Assembly (NCBI RefSeq): GCF_024347535.1
Contig: NZ_AP025497.1
Span: forward strand, 1,798,001-1,862,000
Direction: 5' to 3'
Source of the DNA: Vibrio kanaloae
GTDB taxonomy: Bacteria > Pseudomonadota > Gammaproteobacteria > Enterobacterales > Vibrionaceae
Length of the DNA stretch: 64,000 nucleotides
Positions 18,083 through 27,023 of this stretch are shown in pieces. Below the pieces are notes generated by a model that saw only the letters and a program-made list of their open reading frames with translations, made no database searches and was not told the origin of the DNA. The number at the start of each line of letters is the position of its first letter. Positions within the stretch are counted from its first letter, which is position 1. A program made the translations under genes and the position numbers.

Positions 18083-18110
18083 AAGCCGAACGAGTTCGTT
18101 CGGCTTAATT
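18083..18110. terminator. Bidirectional terminator
   Basis: AAGCCGAACG and CGTTCGGCTT around a 4-base loop, between convergent genes; A-run on the left, TTAATTTT on the right. Confidence 0.8.
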
Positions 18111-18129
18111 TTGTCGGCACTGTTGGCAA

Positions 18130-18873
18130 CTACGCACTCATAATTCGTGAGACTGCATTGCGAATGTCTGAATCAGCCGTGTTTGCAGGCAAGCTGAATG
18201 AGATGTATTGGTCGCCACGGAAACTCATTGAACGGTCGATTTCTGCTAGGCAGTGAACCATTGAACCTTCTACGATGAATGACAGCTCGATCTCTTTGTT
18301 ATTCATAAAACCGCCGCTGCGAAATTCAATCTCTTGGTAACAGCCCGAACGCGAAGCAAAGCTGTTGCCTTTTAAGAAGCCCTTCTCTACGTCTGCTTTC
18401 ACCATGGCCATGCCCGATGCTTCAACACCTTGAATGATTTTAGCGACTGTTGGCAGTGGATGAACGGAGATAAAATCGCGATCTTTAGGGTCAATCGCAA
18501 AGCCGATATCTAGGTTTGTTTCAACCCACACATGGCATTGGTTCATTTGTGCGTTCAACGCAGTCACTGGTGTTTCATCATTTAACTTAAGGCGGAATGG
18601 GACCAACTTGGTTTCACCCGGTTGAATAACGAAAGACTCTACAGCTCGAATACTACTCAGTGAAAAGGTTTCGTAACTGGTGCTATCTTCGGTTTCGACT
18701 TTTACTTCTGTATTGAGAACCAAGTTGATCCGGTCGATTTGTTGCTCAACGTCGCCACCAATGATATGAACATTGCCAGACAACTCGCCACCTTGGAAAA
18801 CTTCAATATTATCTAAGACGGTATCAACCTTTGCTGCACCGATGCCCAACGATGCTTTTAATTTCTTAAACAT
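18130..18873 (-). CDS. Spo0M-like (arrestin-fold) protein
   Basis: Homologue of the sporulation-control protein Spo0M, an arrestin-like double beta-sandwich protein found also in non-sporulating bacteria. Start at ATG 18873, seven bases after AAGGA, gives 247 residues; an ATG 21 bases upstream lacks a site. The N-terminal signature is LGIGAAKVDTVLDN, followed by VFQGGELSGNVHIIGGDVEQ, and the C-terminal EFRSG and FRGDQYISFSLP segments also fit. No membrane segment. Its role in Vibrio is unknown. Divergent from hutC; single gene. Confidence 0.85.
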   Translation of the reverse strand: MFKKLKASLGIGAAKVDTVLDNIEVFQGGELSGNVHIIGGDVEQQIDRINLVLNTEVKVETEDSTSYETFSLSSIRAVESFVIQPGETKLVPFRLKLNDETPVTALNAQMNQCHVWVETNLDIGFAIDPKDRDFISVHPLPTVAKIIQGVEASGMAMVKADVEKGFLKGNSFASRSGCYQEIEFRSGGFMNNKEIELSFIVEGSMVHCLAEIDRSMSFRGDQYISFSLPANTADSDIRNAVSRIMSA

Positions 18874-19028
18874 ATTATTTCCTTTTTTAATCATTTGATT
18901 TTCTGATAATTATTGCGCGACAATTTGCGACACTTACCTCATAGAATCAAGTAATTTGCACTATCTATGTCGAATAGCATCACATAGTCCGAGGAAATGT
19001 TGAAATCATTAAGAAATTCGCTACTCTA

Positions 19029-19042
19029 TTTGTATAGTCAAA
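19029..19042. promoter_or_regulatory. Possible HutC autoregulatory site
   Basis: TTTG-TATAGT-CAAA, an imperfect relative of the TTGTATATACA site before hutI, lies 12 bases before the hutC ATG. Confidence 0.35.
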
Positions 19043-19054
19043 TAAGGTTTCATT

Positions 19055-19768
19055 ATGTCAAAAGCACCGCTCTACCTGCAAATAAAACAATTCATAGACG
19101 AGAAAATCACTAGCGGTTATTGGCCAGTTGGTTATCAGATCACCACCGAACTTGAACTCACAGAACAGTTTAATGTGAGTAGAATGACAGTTAATAAAGC
19201 CATTCGAGACCTCGTTTCTGAAGGGAAATTAATCAGAAAACCAAGGCTGGGAACTTTTGTTTGTGAGCCAAATGAAAAAGCCCAATCTCCCTTGCTTGAT
19301 ATCAATAACATCGCGCAAGAGATCAAAGATCGAGGCCAAAAGTATACAAGCAAAGTCATCAAACACGAAAGCAGCAAGGCCGATGAAAGCACCGCCACAC
19401 GGTTAGGTGTTATGATTCACGAAGAAGTTTTTTATAGTGAAATCATACATTTTGCAGATGGATCACCAATTCAGCTAGAGGCTCGATGGGTTAACTCTCT
19501 AGCCGCGCCTAAATACCTTGAACAGGATTTTTCGACATCAACACCTAATGAATACCTTTCAAAAAGTTGCCCATTGAGTGCTATTGAGCATACTGTTGAA
19601 GCCATTATTCCAGACTCAAAAGTTAGAACTTCGCTCAAACTTCTAGAATCAGAACCTTGCCTTCTTTTGAATCGAAGAACATGGAGCAAAGAGCGTCTAA
19701 TCAGCTTTGCATTGCTCTACCATCCTGGTTCTAAGTACAAATTAAGCTCCAAGATAATTCTAGATTAA
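19055..19768 (+). CDS. hutC: Histidine utilisation repressor HutC
   Basis: GntR-family regulator of 237 residues. Residues ~5-70 form the winged helix (YLQIKQFIDEKI, then NVSRMTVNKAIRDLVSEG and RPRLGTFV-type wing); residues ~85-235 form the UTRA effector domain, which in HutC proteins binds urocanate. Its product represses the hut genes until urocanate accumulates. A palindromic TGTATATACA lies between hutC and hutI, and a degenerate copy precedes hutC itself, consistent with repression of both. It is transcribed in the same direction as hutIGUH with a 113-base gap, so it probably has its own promoter. Confidence 0.93.
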   Translation: MSKAPLYLQIKQFIDEKITSGYWPVGYQITTELELTEQFNVSRMTVNKAIRDLVSEGKLIRKPRLGTFVCEPNEKAQSPLLDINNIAQEIKDRGQKYTSKVIKHESSKADESTATRLGVMIHEEVFYSEIIHFADGSPIQLEARWVNSLAAPKYLEQDFSTSTPNEYLSKSCPLSAIEHTVEAIIPDSKVRTSLKLLESEPCLLLNRRTWSKERLISFALLYHPGSKYKLSSKIILD

Positions 19769-19842
19769 AGAACATTACCCTGAACTCTGATCACATTTTT
19801 GCAACATAAACTTGATTCAAGTAAACGTTTAGCCTATTTATT

Positions 19843-19852
19843 TGTATATACA
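19843..19852. promoter_or_regulatory. HutC operator before hutI
   Basis: Perfect palindrome TGTATATACA, embedded in TTTGTATATACATTT, 30 bases before the hutI ATG. TTGTATATACAA-like dyads are the known HutC sites. Confidence 0.6.
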
Positions 19853-19881
19853 TTTAATGTTCAGCAAAGATCTAGGTGATT

Positions 19882-21132
19882 ATGAATTTGATCCTCAAAA
19901 ACGCACGAGTGGTCTCTATGAGCTCGGGAGCCGATGGTTATCAGCCCTCTTCCCCTCAAGATATCGTTATCGAAAACGGTAAGATCGTGTCCATCTCTTG
20001 TTCAAACAACGAGGCGCTTGCTTCTGAGTTACAACAAATCAGTGTTGATAGTTCTTTGGGTTACATCACCTATGATTGCAAGAACAAGCTAGTAACACCT
20101 GGGTTAATTGATTGCCACACTCATCTCATATTTGCGGGTAATCGCGCCAACGAGTTTGAGCAGCGTTTGAATGGTGTGTCTTACACCGACATCGCCAAGC
20201 AAGGCGGCGGAATTCTGGCGACAGTCACTGCAACACGCGCAGCACAAGAGTCTGAGCTGGTTGAAATGGCGCTACCTAGACTCGATGGTCTCCTAAGAAG
20301 TGGCGTAACCAGCATCGAAGTAAAATCGGGCTATGGTTTAACGCTTGATGATGAACTCAAAATGTTACGCGCAGCTAAAGCGTTAGAAAATCATCGCCGT
20401 ATTAAGATCACCACCACTCTCCTTGCAGCACATGCTGTGCCGCCCGAATATAAAGAACAACCGGATAGTTATATCGATCTGGTTTGCCAAGAGATCATTC
20501 CTAAAGCCGCAGAACAAGGGTTAGCCGATGCGGTTGATGTGTTCTGCGAATCTATCGGCTTCAACCTAGAACAAACCGAACGTGTATTTGCAGCAGCCAA
20601 AGAGCATGGGCTCGCGATTAAAGGCCACACAGAACAGCTTTCTAATATGGGTGGCAGTGCGCTTGCAGCAAAATACGGCGCACTCTCTGTTGACCATGTT
20701 GAGTACCTTGATGAAGCCGGAGTAAAAGCGCTGGCGAAATCAGGCACTGCTGCGACGTTACTACCTGGTGCTTTTTATTTCTTGAAAGAGACCCAACAGC
20801 CGCCAATTGCATTACTACGTAAACATAATATCCCTATGGCGATTGCTACCGACTTAAACCCCGGCACTTCCCCTTTTGCCGACCTAACACTAATGATGAA
20901 CATGAGCTGTACGTTATTTGGAACAACGCCTGAAGAGGCACTGCGCGGTGTGACTTGCCATGCTGCTTCCGCCATCGGCGACTCACAAAACAAAGGTAAA
21001 ATCGAAATCGGTTATGCCGCAGATTTAGCTATTTGGAATATCGAACATCCAGCCGACCTTAGTTATCAAGTCGGTGTTCCTCATCTGCATAAACGCATCG
21101 TTGATGGCGAGGTGTGCCATGACTCAATCTAA
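19882..21132 (+). CDS. hutI: Imidazolonepropionase
   Basis: Third enzyme of histidine breakdown: hydrolyses 4-imidazolone-5-propionate to N-formimino-glutamate. Amidohydrolase-fold enzyme of 416 residues with the metal motif [12 protein letters not shown], a [12 protein letters not shown] strand, GHTEQ and DLNPGTSP. Start chosen at ATG 19882, which follows AGGTGA directly; a GTG six bases earlier has no better site. It is the first gene of hutIGUH, and its end overlaps the start of hutG by 14 bases. Confidence 0.96.
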   Translation: MNLILKNARVVSMSSGADGYQPSSPQDIVIENGKIVSISCSNNEALASELQQISVDSSLGYITYDCKNKLVTPGLIDCHTHLIFAGNRANEFEQRLNGVSYTDIAKQGGGILATVTATRAAQESELVEMALPRLDGLLRSGVTSIEVKSGYGLTLDDELKMLRAAKALENHRRIKITTTLLAAHAVPPEYKEQPDSYIDLVCQEIIPKAAEQGLADAVDVFCESIGFNLEQTERVFAAAKEHGLAIKGHTEQLSNMGGSALAAKYGALSVDHVEYLDEAGVKALAKSGTAATLLPGAFYFLKETQQPPIALLRKHNIPMAIATDLNPGTSPFADLTLMMNMSCTLFGTTPEEALRGVTCHAASAIGDSQNKGKIEIGYAADLAIWNIEHPADLSYQVGVPHLHKRIVDGEVCHDSI

Positions 21133-22165
21133 GTCCAACAACACCCAATATAACGCAACAACCGTACATAACTTTGAGTGGGCGGGACGTAATGATCTCG
21201 AAGATGGTGCAATGGGTACGCGTGTTCACCAGATCACTAGCCAAATCCAAAATAGTGATTTAAGTAACGAACCGACTAAGAATGCTATCGCCTTAGTTGG
21301 CTTTGCCAGCGATGCTGGAGTGGCAAGAAATAAAGGGCGAGTGGGCGCAAAGCAAGCACCTAATCTTATTCGCAAAGCTCTCGCGAATATGGCTTGGCAC
21401 AACGACACACACATTGCTGATCTTGGCGATGTTGAATGCAATGATGGTCAATTAGAAGTCAGCCAAAAACAGTGCGCTTCTGTGATTGCCAATGCTCTAT
21501 CAACTAACAAAGTGATTACTCTTGGCGGTGGTCACGAAGTGGCTTGGGCGTCGTTCCAAGGTCTCGCTGAGCATTTACATAAAGCTGAACGCCTTCACAA
21601 AGATCAACCTGAATGCAAACCTAACATAGGCATCGTTAACTTTGATGCTCACTTTGATCTTCGCGAATTCGAAAGCGACATCGCCGACGTTAAACCCAGT
21701 TCAGGCACGCCTTTTAACCAGATCAATGATTACTGCCACAAGTATCAGTGGCCGTTTCATTACGCTTGTCTTGGTGTGAGTGCAGCCAGCAATACCAAAG
21801 CGCTGTTTAACAGAGCTGACCAACTGGGCGTTTGGTATGAACACGACCGCAACATGACCCAAATAAACCAAGTCACTCAACTGGTTAAGTTACAAAAATT
21901 CATCGCTAAGTGTGATTACCTCTATCTCACTATAGACCTAGACGTATTCCCAGCAGCGACAGCACCGGGCGTAAGTGCACCCGCGGCAAGAGGCGTGAGC
22001 TATGAAGCACTCGCTCCTTTTTTAGAACAGATTTTCAAACACAGTGAAAAACTCATTATCGCGGACATTGCGGAATACAACCCAGACTATGACATTGATG
22101 GCCAAACCGCTCGTTTGGCAGCTCGTTTGTGTTGGGATATCGCCAATGCAATGGCCAACAACTAA
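21119..22165 (+). CDS. hutG: Formimidoylglutamase
   Basis: Last step of the hut pathway: N-formimino-glutamate to glutamate plus formamide. Ureohydrolase fold, 348 residues, with manganese ligands in [17 protein letters not shown] and TIDLDVFPA. The [17 protein letters not shown] motif separates it from the agmatinase SpeB in the same window. Start at ATG 21119, after a GAGG site within hutI; the longer frame from 21074 overlaps hutI without a site. It encodes the formamide-producing five-step-free route, so no formiminoglutamate deiminase is needed. Confidence 0.95.
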   Translation: MTQSKSNNTQYNATTVHNFEWAGRNDLEDGAMGTRVHQITSQIQNSDLSNEPTKNAIALVGFASDAGVARNKGRVGAKQAPNLIRKALANMAWHNDTHIADLGDVECNDGQLEVSQKQCASVIANALSTNKVITLGGGHEVAWASFQGLAEHLHKAERLHKDQPECKPNIGIVNFDAHFDLREFESDIADVKPSSGTPFNQINDYCHKYQWPFHYACLGVSAASNTKALFNRADQLGVWYEHDRNMTQINQVTQLVKLQKFIAKCDYLYLTIDLDVFPAATAPGVSAPAARGVSYEALAPFLEQIFKHSEKLIIADIAEYNPDYDIDGQTARLAARLCWDIANAMANN

Positions 22166-22213
22166 TCAAGTTATACCGACAGCTATATAACGTGAAACAT
22201 AAGGAATTCCAGA

Positions 22214-23905
22214 ATGACGGAACACAACAATGACCCTCGTCTCGACACGACTCGCGAAATTCGCGCACCGCATGGTACGGCTTTACGTGCTAAATCTTGG
22301 TTAACAGAAGCACCACTACGTATGTTGATGAACAACCTAGATCCAGATGTGGCAGAACACCCACATGCTCTGGTTGTGTACGGTGGTATTGGCCGTGCAG
22401 CTCGTGATTGGAAATGTTATGACAAGATTGTCGAAGTATTAGAACGTCTAGAAGATGACCAAACTCTACTTGTTCAATCAGGGAAACCTGTAGGCGTATT
22501 CCCGACCCACAAAAATGCACCTCGTGTACTGATTGCCAACTCCAACCTTGTTCCACATTGGGCAAACTGGGAACACTTCAACGAGCTCGATAAAGAAGGC
22601 TTGATGATGTATGGACAAATGACAGCAGGTAGCTGGATCTACATTGGCTCACAAGGCATTGTTCAAGGTACTTATGAAACGTTTGTTGCTATCGCGAAAA
22701 AGCACTTCCAAGGCGAAGCAAATGGTAAGTGGGTTCTAACGGGCGGTCTTGGCGGAATGGGGGGGGCTCAGCCTCTTGCTGCGACAATGGCAGGTTTCTC
22801 AATGATTGCGGTTGAGTGTGATGAATCTCGAATCGATTACCGTCTACGCACTGGCTATGTTGACAAGAAAGCCACCAGCTTAGATGAAGCAATGGCTATG
22901 ATTAAAGAGTCAGACACGCCTATTTCTGTTGGTCTATTAGGTAACGCGGCAGATGTATTTCCAGAACTGGTTGAACGCAATATCACTCCCGATGTGGTTA
23001 CTGATCAAACCTCTGCCCACGATCCACTGAACGGCTACTTGCCTCAAGGTTGGACGATGGAGAAAGCCGCACAAGAACGTTTGATTGATGAAGCAAAAGT
23101 CGTGAAGGCAGCTAAACAATCCATGGCTGTTCAAGTACAAGCAATGCTAGACCTTCAGTACCGCGGTGCTGCGACCGTAGATTACGGTAACAACATTCGC
23201 CAAATGGCACTGGAAGAAGGTGTCGAGAATGCATTTGATTTCCCAGGCTTCGTTCCTGCGTATATTCGTCCTCTGTTCTGTGAAGGCATCGGCCCATTCC
23301 GTTGGGCTGCCCTTTCTGGCGACCCTGAAGACATCTATAAAACAGACCAAAAAGTAAAAGAACTGATCCCCGATAACCCACATCTGCACAACTGGCTGGA
23401 TATGGCACGTGAACGCATCCAATTCCAAGGTCTGCCAGCTCGTATCTGTTGGGTTGGCTTAAAAGATCGTGAACGTTTGGGTCAAGCATTCAATGAAATG
23501 GTTAAAAATGGCGAACTGAAAGCACCAGTTGTTATCGGTCGTGACCACCTAGACTCAGGTTCAGTCGCAAGTCCTAACCGTGAAACAGAAGACATGATGG
23601 ATGGATCAGACGCTGTATCAGATTGGCCTCTGCTAAATGCTCTGCTAAATACAGCAGGCGGCGCAACTTGGGTTTCTCTGCACCACGGTGGTGGTGTTGG
23701 AATGGGCTTCTCACAACACTCGGGTATGGTGATTTGTTGTGACGGCAGTGAAGATGCATCGCAACGTATTGCTCGTGTACTTCACAATGATCCGGCAACC
23801 GGTGTTATGCGTCATGCAGATGCAGGCTACGATATAGCCAAGCAATGTGCTAAAGAACAAAAGCTTGATTTACCTATGCTTAACGACGAACTGCGTCATC
23901 TTTAA
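22214..23905 (+). CDS. hutU: Urocanate hydratase
   Basis: Converts urocanate to imidazolonepropionate using a tightly bound NAD+ as electrophile. 563 residues, normal length. Visible motifs: the N-terminal [26 protein letters not shown] start, [12 protein letters not shown], the NAD-binding [13 protein letters not shown] and the C-terminal [18 protein letters not shown] region with [18 protein letters not shown] 22214 is preceded by AAGGAATT. Third gene of hutIGUH, 48 bases after hutG. Confidence 0.97.
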   Translation: MTEHNNDPRLDTTREIRAPHGTALRAKSWLTEAPLRMLMNNLDPDVAEHPHALVVYGGIGRAARDWKCYDKIVEVLERLEDDQTLLVQSGKPVGVFPTHKNAPRVLIANSNLVPHWANWEHFNELDKEGLMMYGQMTAGSWIYIGSQGIVQGTYETFVAIAKKHFQGEANGKWVLTGGLGGMGGAQPLAATMAGFSMIAVECDESRIDYRLRTGYVDKKATSLDEAMAMIKESDTPISVGLLGNAADVFPELVERNITPDVVTDQTSAHDPLNGYLPQGWTMEKAAQERLIDEAKVVKAAKQSMAVQVQAMLDLQYRGAATVDYGNNIRQMALEEGVENAFDFPGFVPAYIRPLFCEGIGPFRWAALSGDPEDIYKTDQKVKELIPDNPHLHNWLDMARERIQFQGLPARICWVGLKDRERLGQAFNEMVKNGELKAPVVIGRDHLDSGSVASPNRETEDMMDGSDAVSDWPLLNALLNTAGGATWVSLHHGGGVGMGFSQHSGMVICCDGSEDASQRIARVLHNDPATGVMRHADAGYDIAKQCAKEQKLDLPMLNDELRHL

Positions 23906-23919
23906 TGTCTGGAGAAAAC

Positions 23920-25452
23920 ATGTTGAATTTATTAATTAAACCAGGACAGCTCGGCCTACCTGAACTTCGCAAAGTGAGTCGCAGCCCTGTGAGCTTGTCA
24001 CTCGATCCAGCAGCAATTCCTGACATTGAAGCAAGTACACGCGTTGTAGAGCAAGTGATTGCAGAAGATCGCACTGTGTATGGCATCAATACAGGCTTTG
24101 GCTTGTTGGCAAACACCAAAATTGCGCCTGAAGATCTGGAAGTTCTACAAAAAAGTATCGTACTTTCTCATGCGGCTGGCATAGGCAAATTCATGTCTGA
24201 TGAAACCGTGCGTTTGATGATGGTACTAAAAATTAATAGCTTGTCTCGTGGCTATTCAGGTATTCGACTGAAGGTAATTAATGCTCTAATCGATCTAGTG
24301 AATGCACAAGTTTATCCTTGTGTTCCACAAAAAGGCTCAGTAGGTGCCTCTGGTGACCTTGCTCCACTAGCGCACATGAGTACAGTGCTATTGGGTGAAG
24401 GCCAAGCACGACACAACGGCAAGGTAGTCACCGGCTTAGAAGCAATGAAAATCGCAGGTCTAGAACCAATAACACTAGCACCTAAAGAAGGTTTAGCTCT
24501 GTTAAATGGTACTCAAGCGTCCACAGCATTCGCATTAGAAGGCCTATTCGCTGCGGAAGATTTGTTCGCGTCTGCAACGGTATGTGGTGCTATGTCTGTT
24601 GAAGCCGCACTAGGTAGCCGTCGTCCGTTTGACCCTAGAGTCCATCGTGTTCGTGGTCACCGTGGCCAAATGGATGCAGCTCTGGCTTACCGTCATATGC
24701 TTGATCAAAATAGCGAGATTGGCGAGTCACATACTAGCTGTGAAAAAGTTCAAGACCCGTACTCACTACGCTGTCAGCCCCAAGTTATGGGGGCATGTTT
24801 ACAACAAATCCGTAACTCTGCGGAGACCCTAAATGTTGAAGCGAACTCTGTATCCGATAACCCACTGGTTTTTGCTGAAGATGGCGACATCATTTCAGGC
24901 GGCAACTTCCATGCAGAACCAGTCGCAATGGCTGCGGATAATCTCGCTCTTGCGATTGCAGAGATAGGTAGCCTTTCAGAGCGAAGAATGGCACTGCTTA
25001 TCGATAGCGCATTAAGTAAACTGCCACCTTTCTTAGTTGATAATGGTGGTGTGAACTCAGGTTTCATGATTGCTCAAGTGACCTCTGCTGCGCTGGCAAG
25101 TGAAAACAAAACACTTGCACACCCAGCTTCAATCGACAGTTTACCGACTTCGGCAAACCAGGAAGATCACGTATCAATGGCAACATTTGCGGGACGTCGT
25201 CTTCGATACATGGCTGAAAACACACGTGGCATATTGGCAGTCGAATACTTGGCCGCTGCACAAGGTCTAGACTTCAGAGCGCCGAACCTATCATCACCTC
25301 GTGTAGAAGAAGCGAAACAAATCCTTCGAGAAAAAGTCAGCTTCTATGACAAAGACCGCTACTTTTCACCAGATATTGAACAAGCAAATCTATTATTAAA
25401 GTTGTCAGCACACAACCACCTAATGCCTGAAGGTATTCTGTGTAGCTTCTAG
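23920..25452 (+). CDS. hutH: Histidine ammonia-lyase
   Basis: First step of histidine degradation: elimination of ammonia to give trans-urocanate. 510 residues from ATG 23920 (GGAG site five bases upstream); the ATG at 23905 overlapping the hutU stop adds five residues and is less likely. The catalytic MIO prosthetic group forms from the A-S-G triplet in [14 protein letters not shown] (about residues 143-145), and the GTQAS and [14 protein letters not shown] motifs are present. Last gene of the hut operon; a hairpin follows at 25487. Confidence 0.97.
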   Translation: MLNLLIKPGQLGLPELRKVSRSPVSLSLDPAAIPDIEASTRVVEQVIAEDRTVYGINTGFGLLANTKIAPEDLEVLQKSIVLSHAAGIGKFMSDETVRLMMVLKINSLSRGYSGIRLKVINALIDLVNAQVYPCVPQKGSVGASGDLAPLAHMSTVLLGEGQARHNGKVVTGLEAMKIAGLEPITLAPKEGLALLNGTQASTAFALEGLFAAEDLFASATVCGAMSVEAALGSRRPFDPRVHRVRGHRGQMDAALAYRHMLDQNSEIGESHTSCEKVQDPYSLRCQPQVMGACLQQIRNSAETLNVEANSVSDNPLVFAEDGDIISGGNFHAEPVAMAADNLALAIAEIGSLSERRMALLIDSALSKLPPFLVDNGGVNSGFMIAQVTSAALASENKTLAHPASIDSLPTSANQEDHVSMATFAGRRLRYMAENTRGILAVEYLAAAQGLDFRAPNLSSPRVEEAKQILREKVSFYDKDRYFSPDIEQANLLLKLSAHNHLMPEGILCSF

Positions 25453-25486
25453 GAGCTATTGAAAACCCAATAACACGTCACATATA

Positions 25487-25512
25487 CAAGGGCTATTAAT
25501 TAGCCCTTGTTG
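25487..25512 (+). terminator. Terminator of the hut operon
   Basis: CAAGGGCTA and TAGCCCTTG around a 5-base loop; the T-run is weak (TTGTTG). Confidence 0.6.
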
Positions 25513-25669
25513 CATTGAGCCAAGACAAACCCTCCACCCAAAATCGTCACATACCATCCAACATTTCCATCTAATCCATTGATATTTATGAAAAGTTAAC
25601 TGGATAGACCATTAGATAGAAGTTAGTTAGCTATAATCCACACCAGATTTGATGACTAATAGCGATACT

Positions 25670-26395
25670 ATGTTTCTGACACCTTACTTTTCTACTGAAG
25701 ACAATGAATTTCAATTCACTCGTGAACAAGCTAGCCACTTTGCAAAAAAAGTAGCTGCTGACTTCAACCCAATTCACGATGAAGACAATAAACGCTTTTG
25801 CGTACCTGGTGATCTTTTGTTTGCAGTACTTCTGCAAAAAGAAGGCATTAGCCAAAAAATGCGTTTTGATTTTTCAGGCATGGTTGGTAATGGTATTGCG
25901 CTAAGCATTGACAAAAAATGTGAAAGAGAAAGCTCATTAGTTGATGAAAAAGGCAAAGAATACCTCCACATGTCATGTGAAGGTGAAAAGAGTCACGATC
26001 AAGCATTCATCGAGCACGTGGTAACAAACTACGTTAAGTTTTCAGGCATGAACTTCCCGCACATCATGGTGCCTCTAATGGAAGAACAGCAAATGATGAT
26101 CAACTGCCAACGCCCTCTTGTGATTTATGAGAGCATGGAAGTTGAATTTGTTCGCCTAGACCTAACCAACCCAGAAGTTGAGTTTTCTGGTGCGACTTTT
26201 GATGTTGAAGGCAAACGCGGCATCGTAACCCTGAACTTCGATTTCAAAGAAAACGGTGAAGTAGTAGGTAAAGGCGTAAAACGCATGGTAGCAAGTGGCC
26301 TTAAGCCATACGACCAAGCTTCTGTAGACGACCTAGTAAACCGCTTCAACGAGCGTAAAGAGATGTTTTTAGCTCAGTTCGCAGCCGCTGCTTAA
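25670..26395 (+). CDS. DUF3581 family protein, hotdog-hydratase-like
   Basis: About 242 residues from ATG 25670 (MFLTPYFS); an in-frame ATG at 25652 is an alternative and neither has a strong ribosome-binding site. A TATAAT at 25632-25637 probably forms the -10 box. It matches DUF3581, common in Vibrio and relatives. The segment ADFNPIHDEDNKRFCVPGDL resembles the D-x-NPIH-x-D motif of MaoC-type (R)-enoyl hydratases, and the rest alternates strands as in two hotdog halves, so an acyl-thioester or similar ligand is a reasonable guess. Function is not established. Terminator directly after. Confidence 0.8.
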   Translation: MFLTPYFSTEDNEFQFTREQASHFAKKVAADFNPIHDEDNKRFCVPGDLLFAVLLQKEGISQKMRFDFSGMVGNGIALSIDKKCERESSLVDEKGKEYLHMSCEGEKSHDQAFIEHVVTNYVKFSGMNFPHIMVPLMEEQQMMINCQRPLVIYESMEVEFVRLDLTNPEVEFSGATFDVEGKRGIVTLNFDFKENGEVVGKGVKRMVASGLKPYDQASVDDLVNRFNERKEMFLAQFAAAA

Positions 26396-26417
26396 TCAGC
26401 TCTAGAACAAGATCAAT

Positions 26418-26455
26418 AAAGCCCAGCTTGATAATCTCAAGCTGGGCTTTATTAT
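26418..26455 (+). terminator. Terminator of the DUF3581 gene
   Basis: AAAGCCCAGCTTG and CAAGCTGGGCTTT, 13 perfect base pairs around a 7-base loop, followed by ATTATTT. Confidence 0.85.
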
Positions 26456-26495
26456 TTCGGTTACTAGGCCACTAAAGCCTGCACTCAAATTAGCA

Positions 26496-26957
26496 CTAAA
26501 CCCAACGCCTAACCTTTTGTTTGTAATCAACATATTCTGCGCCGAATAATTGTTCTAGTGCTCGCTCTTCGGGTTTGATTTGGAAGTAATTCATGTAGAT
26601 TACGAAGCCAAAGCTAAGCAGTACACTGAAGATATTCTGGAAGAAGTAGCCAAAGCAAAACAGTAGGATGAATAGCCCTAAGTACATTGGGTTTCGGGTG
26701 TAGCCGAAAATGCCGCTGTCCACTACTGCAGAGGCGGTTTCTACTTTAATCGGGTTAACGGTGGTTTTCTGTTTTCGAAATTCCCATATACCGGATAATC
26801 CGACCACGCCACTCAGTGCAATTCCGATCACCAGAACAATGATCTTATAAGGCAATACTATTGCCCCTACACTCAGGTGCTGAGCACTAAAATAAGACGC
26901 GACGAATACTAGTATAAATAGAGCAACCGGTGGGACTTTCAACTCTAGAAATCTCAT
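26496..26957 (-). CDS. Isoprenylcysteine methyltransferase-like integral membrane protein
   Basis: 153 residues from ATG 26957, five bases after AAGGA; an upstream ATG at 26981 has no site. Four hydrophobic segments (about 10-28, 40-62, 95-110, 112-130) and the C-terminal signature GYTRNPMYLGL followed by EERALEQLFGAEYVDYKQKVRRW place it in the ICMT/phospholipid-methyltransferase (PEMT-like) family of SAM-dependent enzymes. Bacterial members have varied or unknown substrates. It sits downstream of ydiJ on the same strand, but a terminator separates them. Confidence 0.8.
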   Translation of the reverse strand: MRFLELKVPPVALFILVFVASYFSAQHLSVGAIVLPYKIIVLVIGIALSGVVGLSGIWEFRKQKTTVNPIKVETASAVVDSGIFGYTRNPMYLGLFILLFCFGYFFQNIFSVLLSFGFVIYMNYFQIKPEERALEQLFGAEYVDYKQKVRRWV

Positions 26958-26992
26958 AGCTTTCCTTATTAACAATTCCATTGTTAGTTTAG

Positions 26993-27016
26993 AAAAAGCC
27001 CAGCAATTGCTGGGCT
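26993..27016 (-). terminator. Terminator of ydiJ
   Basis: AGCCCAGCAATTGCTGGGCT is a perfect palindrome, with a T5 run on the minus-strand side. Confidence 0.8.
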
Positions 27017-27023
27017 AAATGTA

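Noticed and set aside
19780..19840. CRP-like half site (TGATCACA) upstream of hutI
   Set aside because: The other half does not match TGTGA at the needed spacing.
22290..23798. Minus-strand frames inside hutU
   Set aside because: Shadows of the hutU codon pattern, with implausible Cys/His-rich translations.
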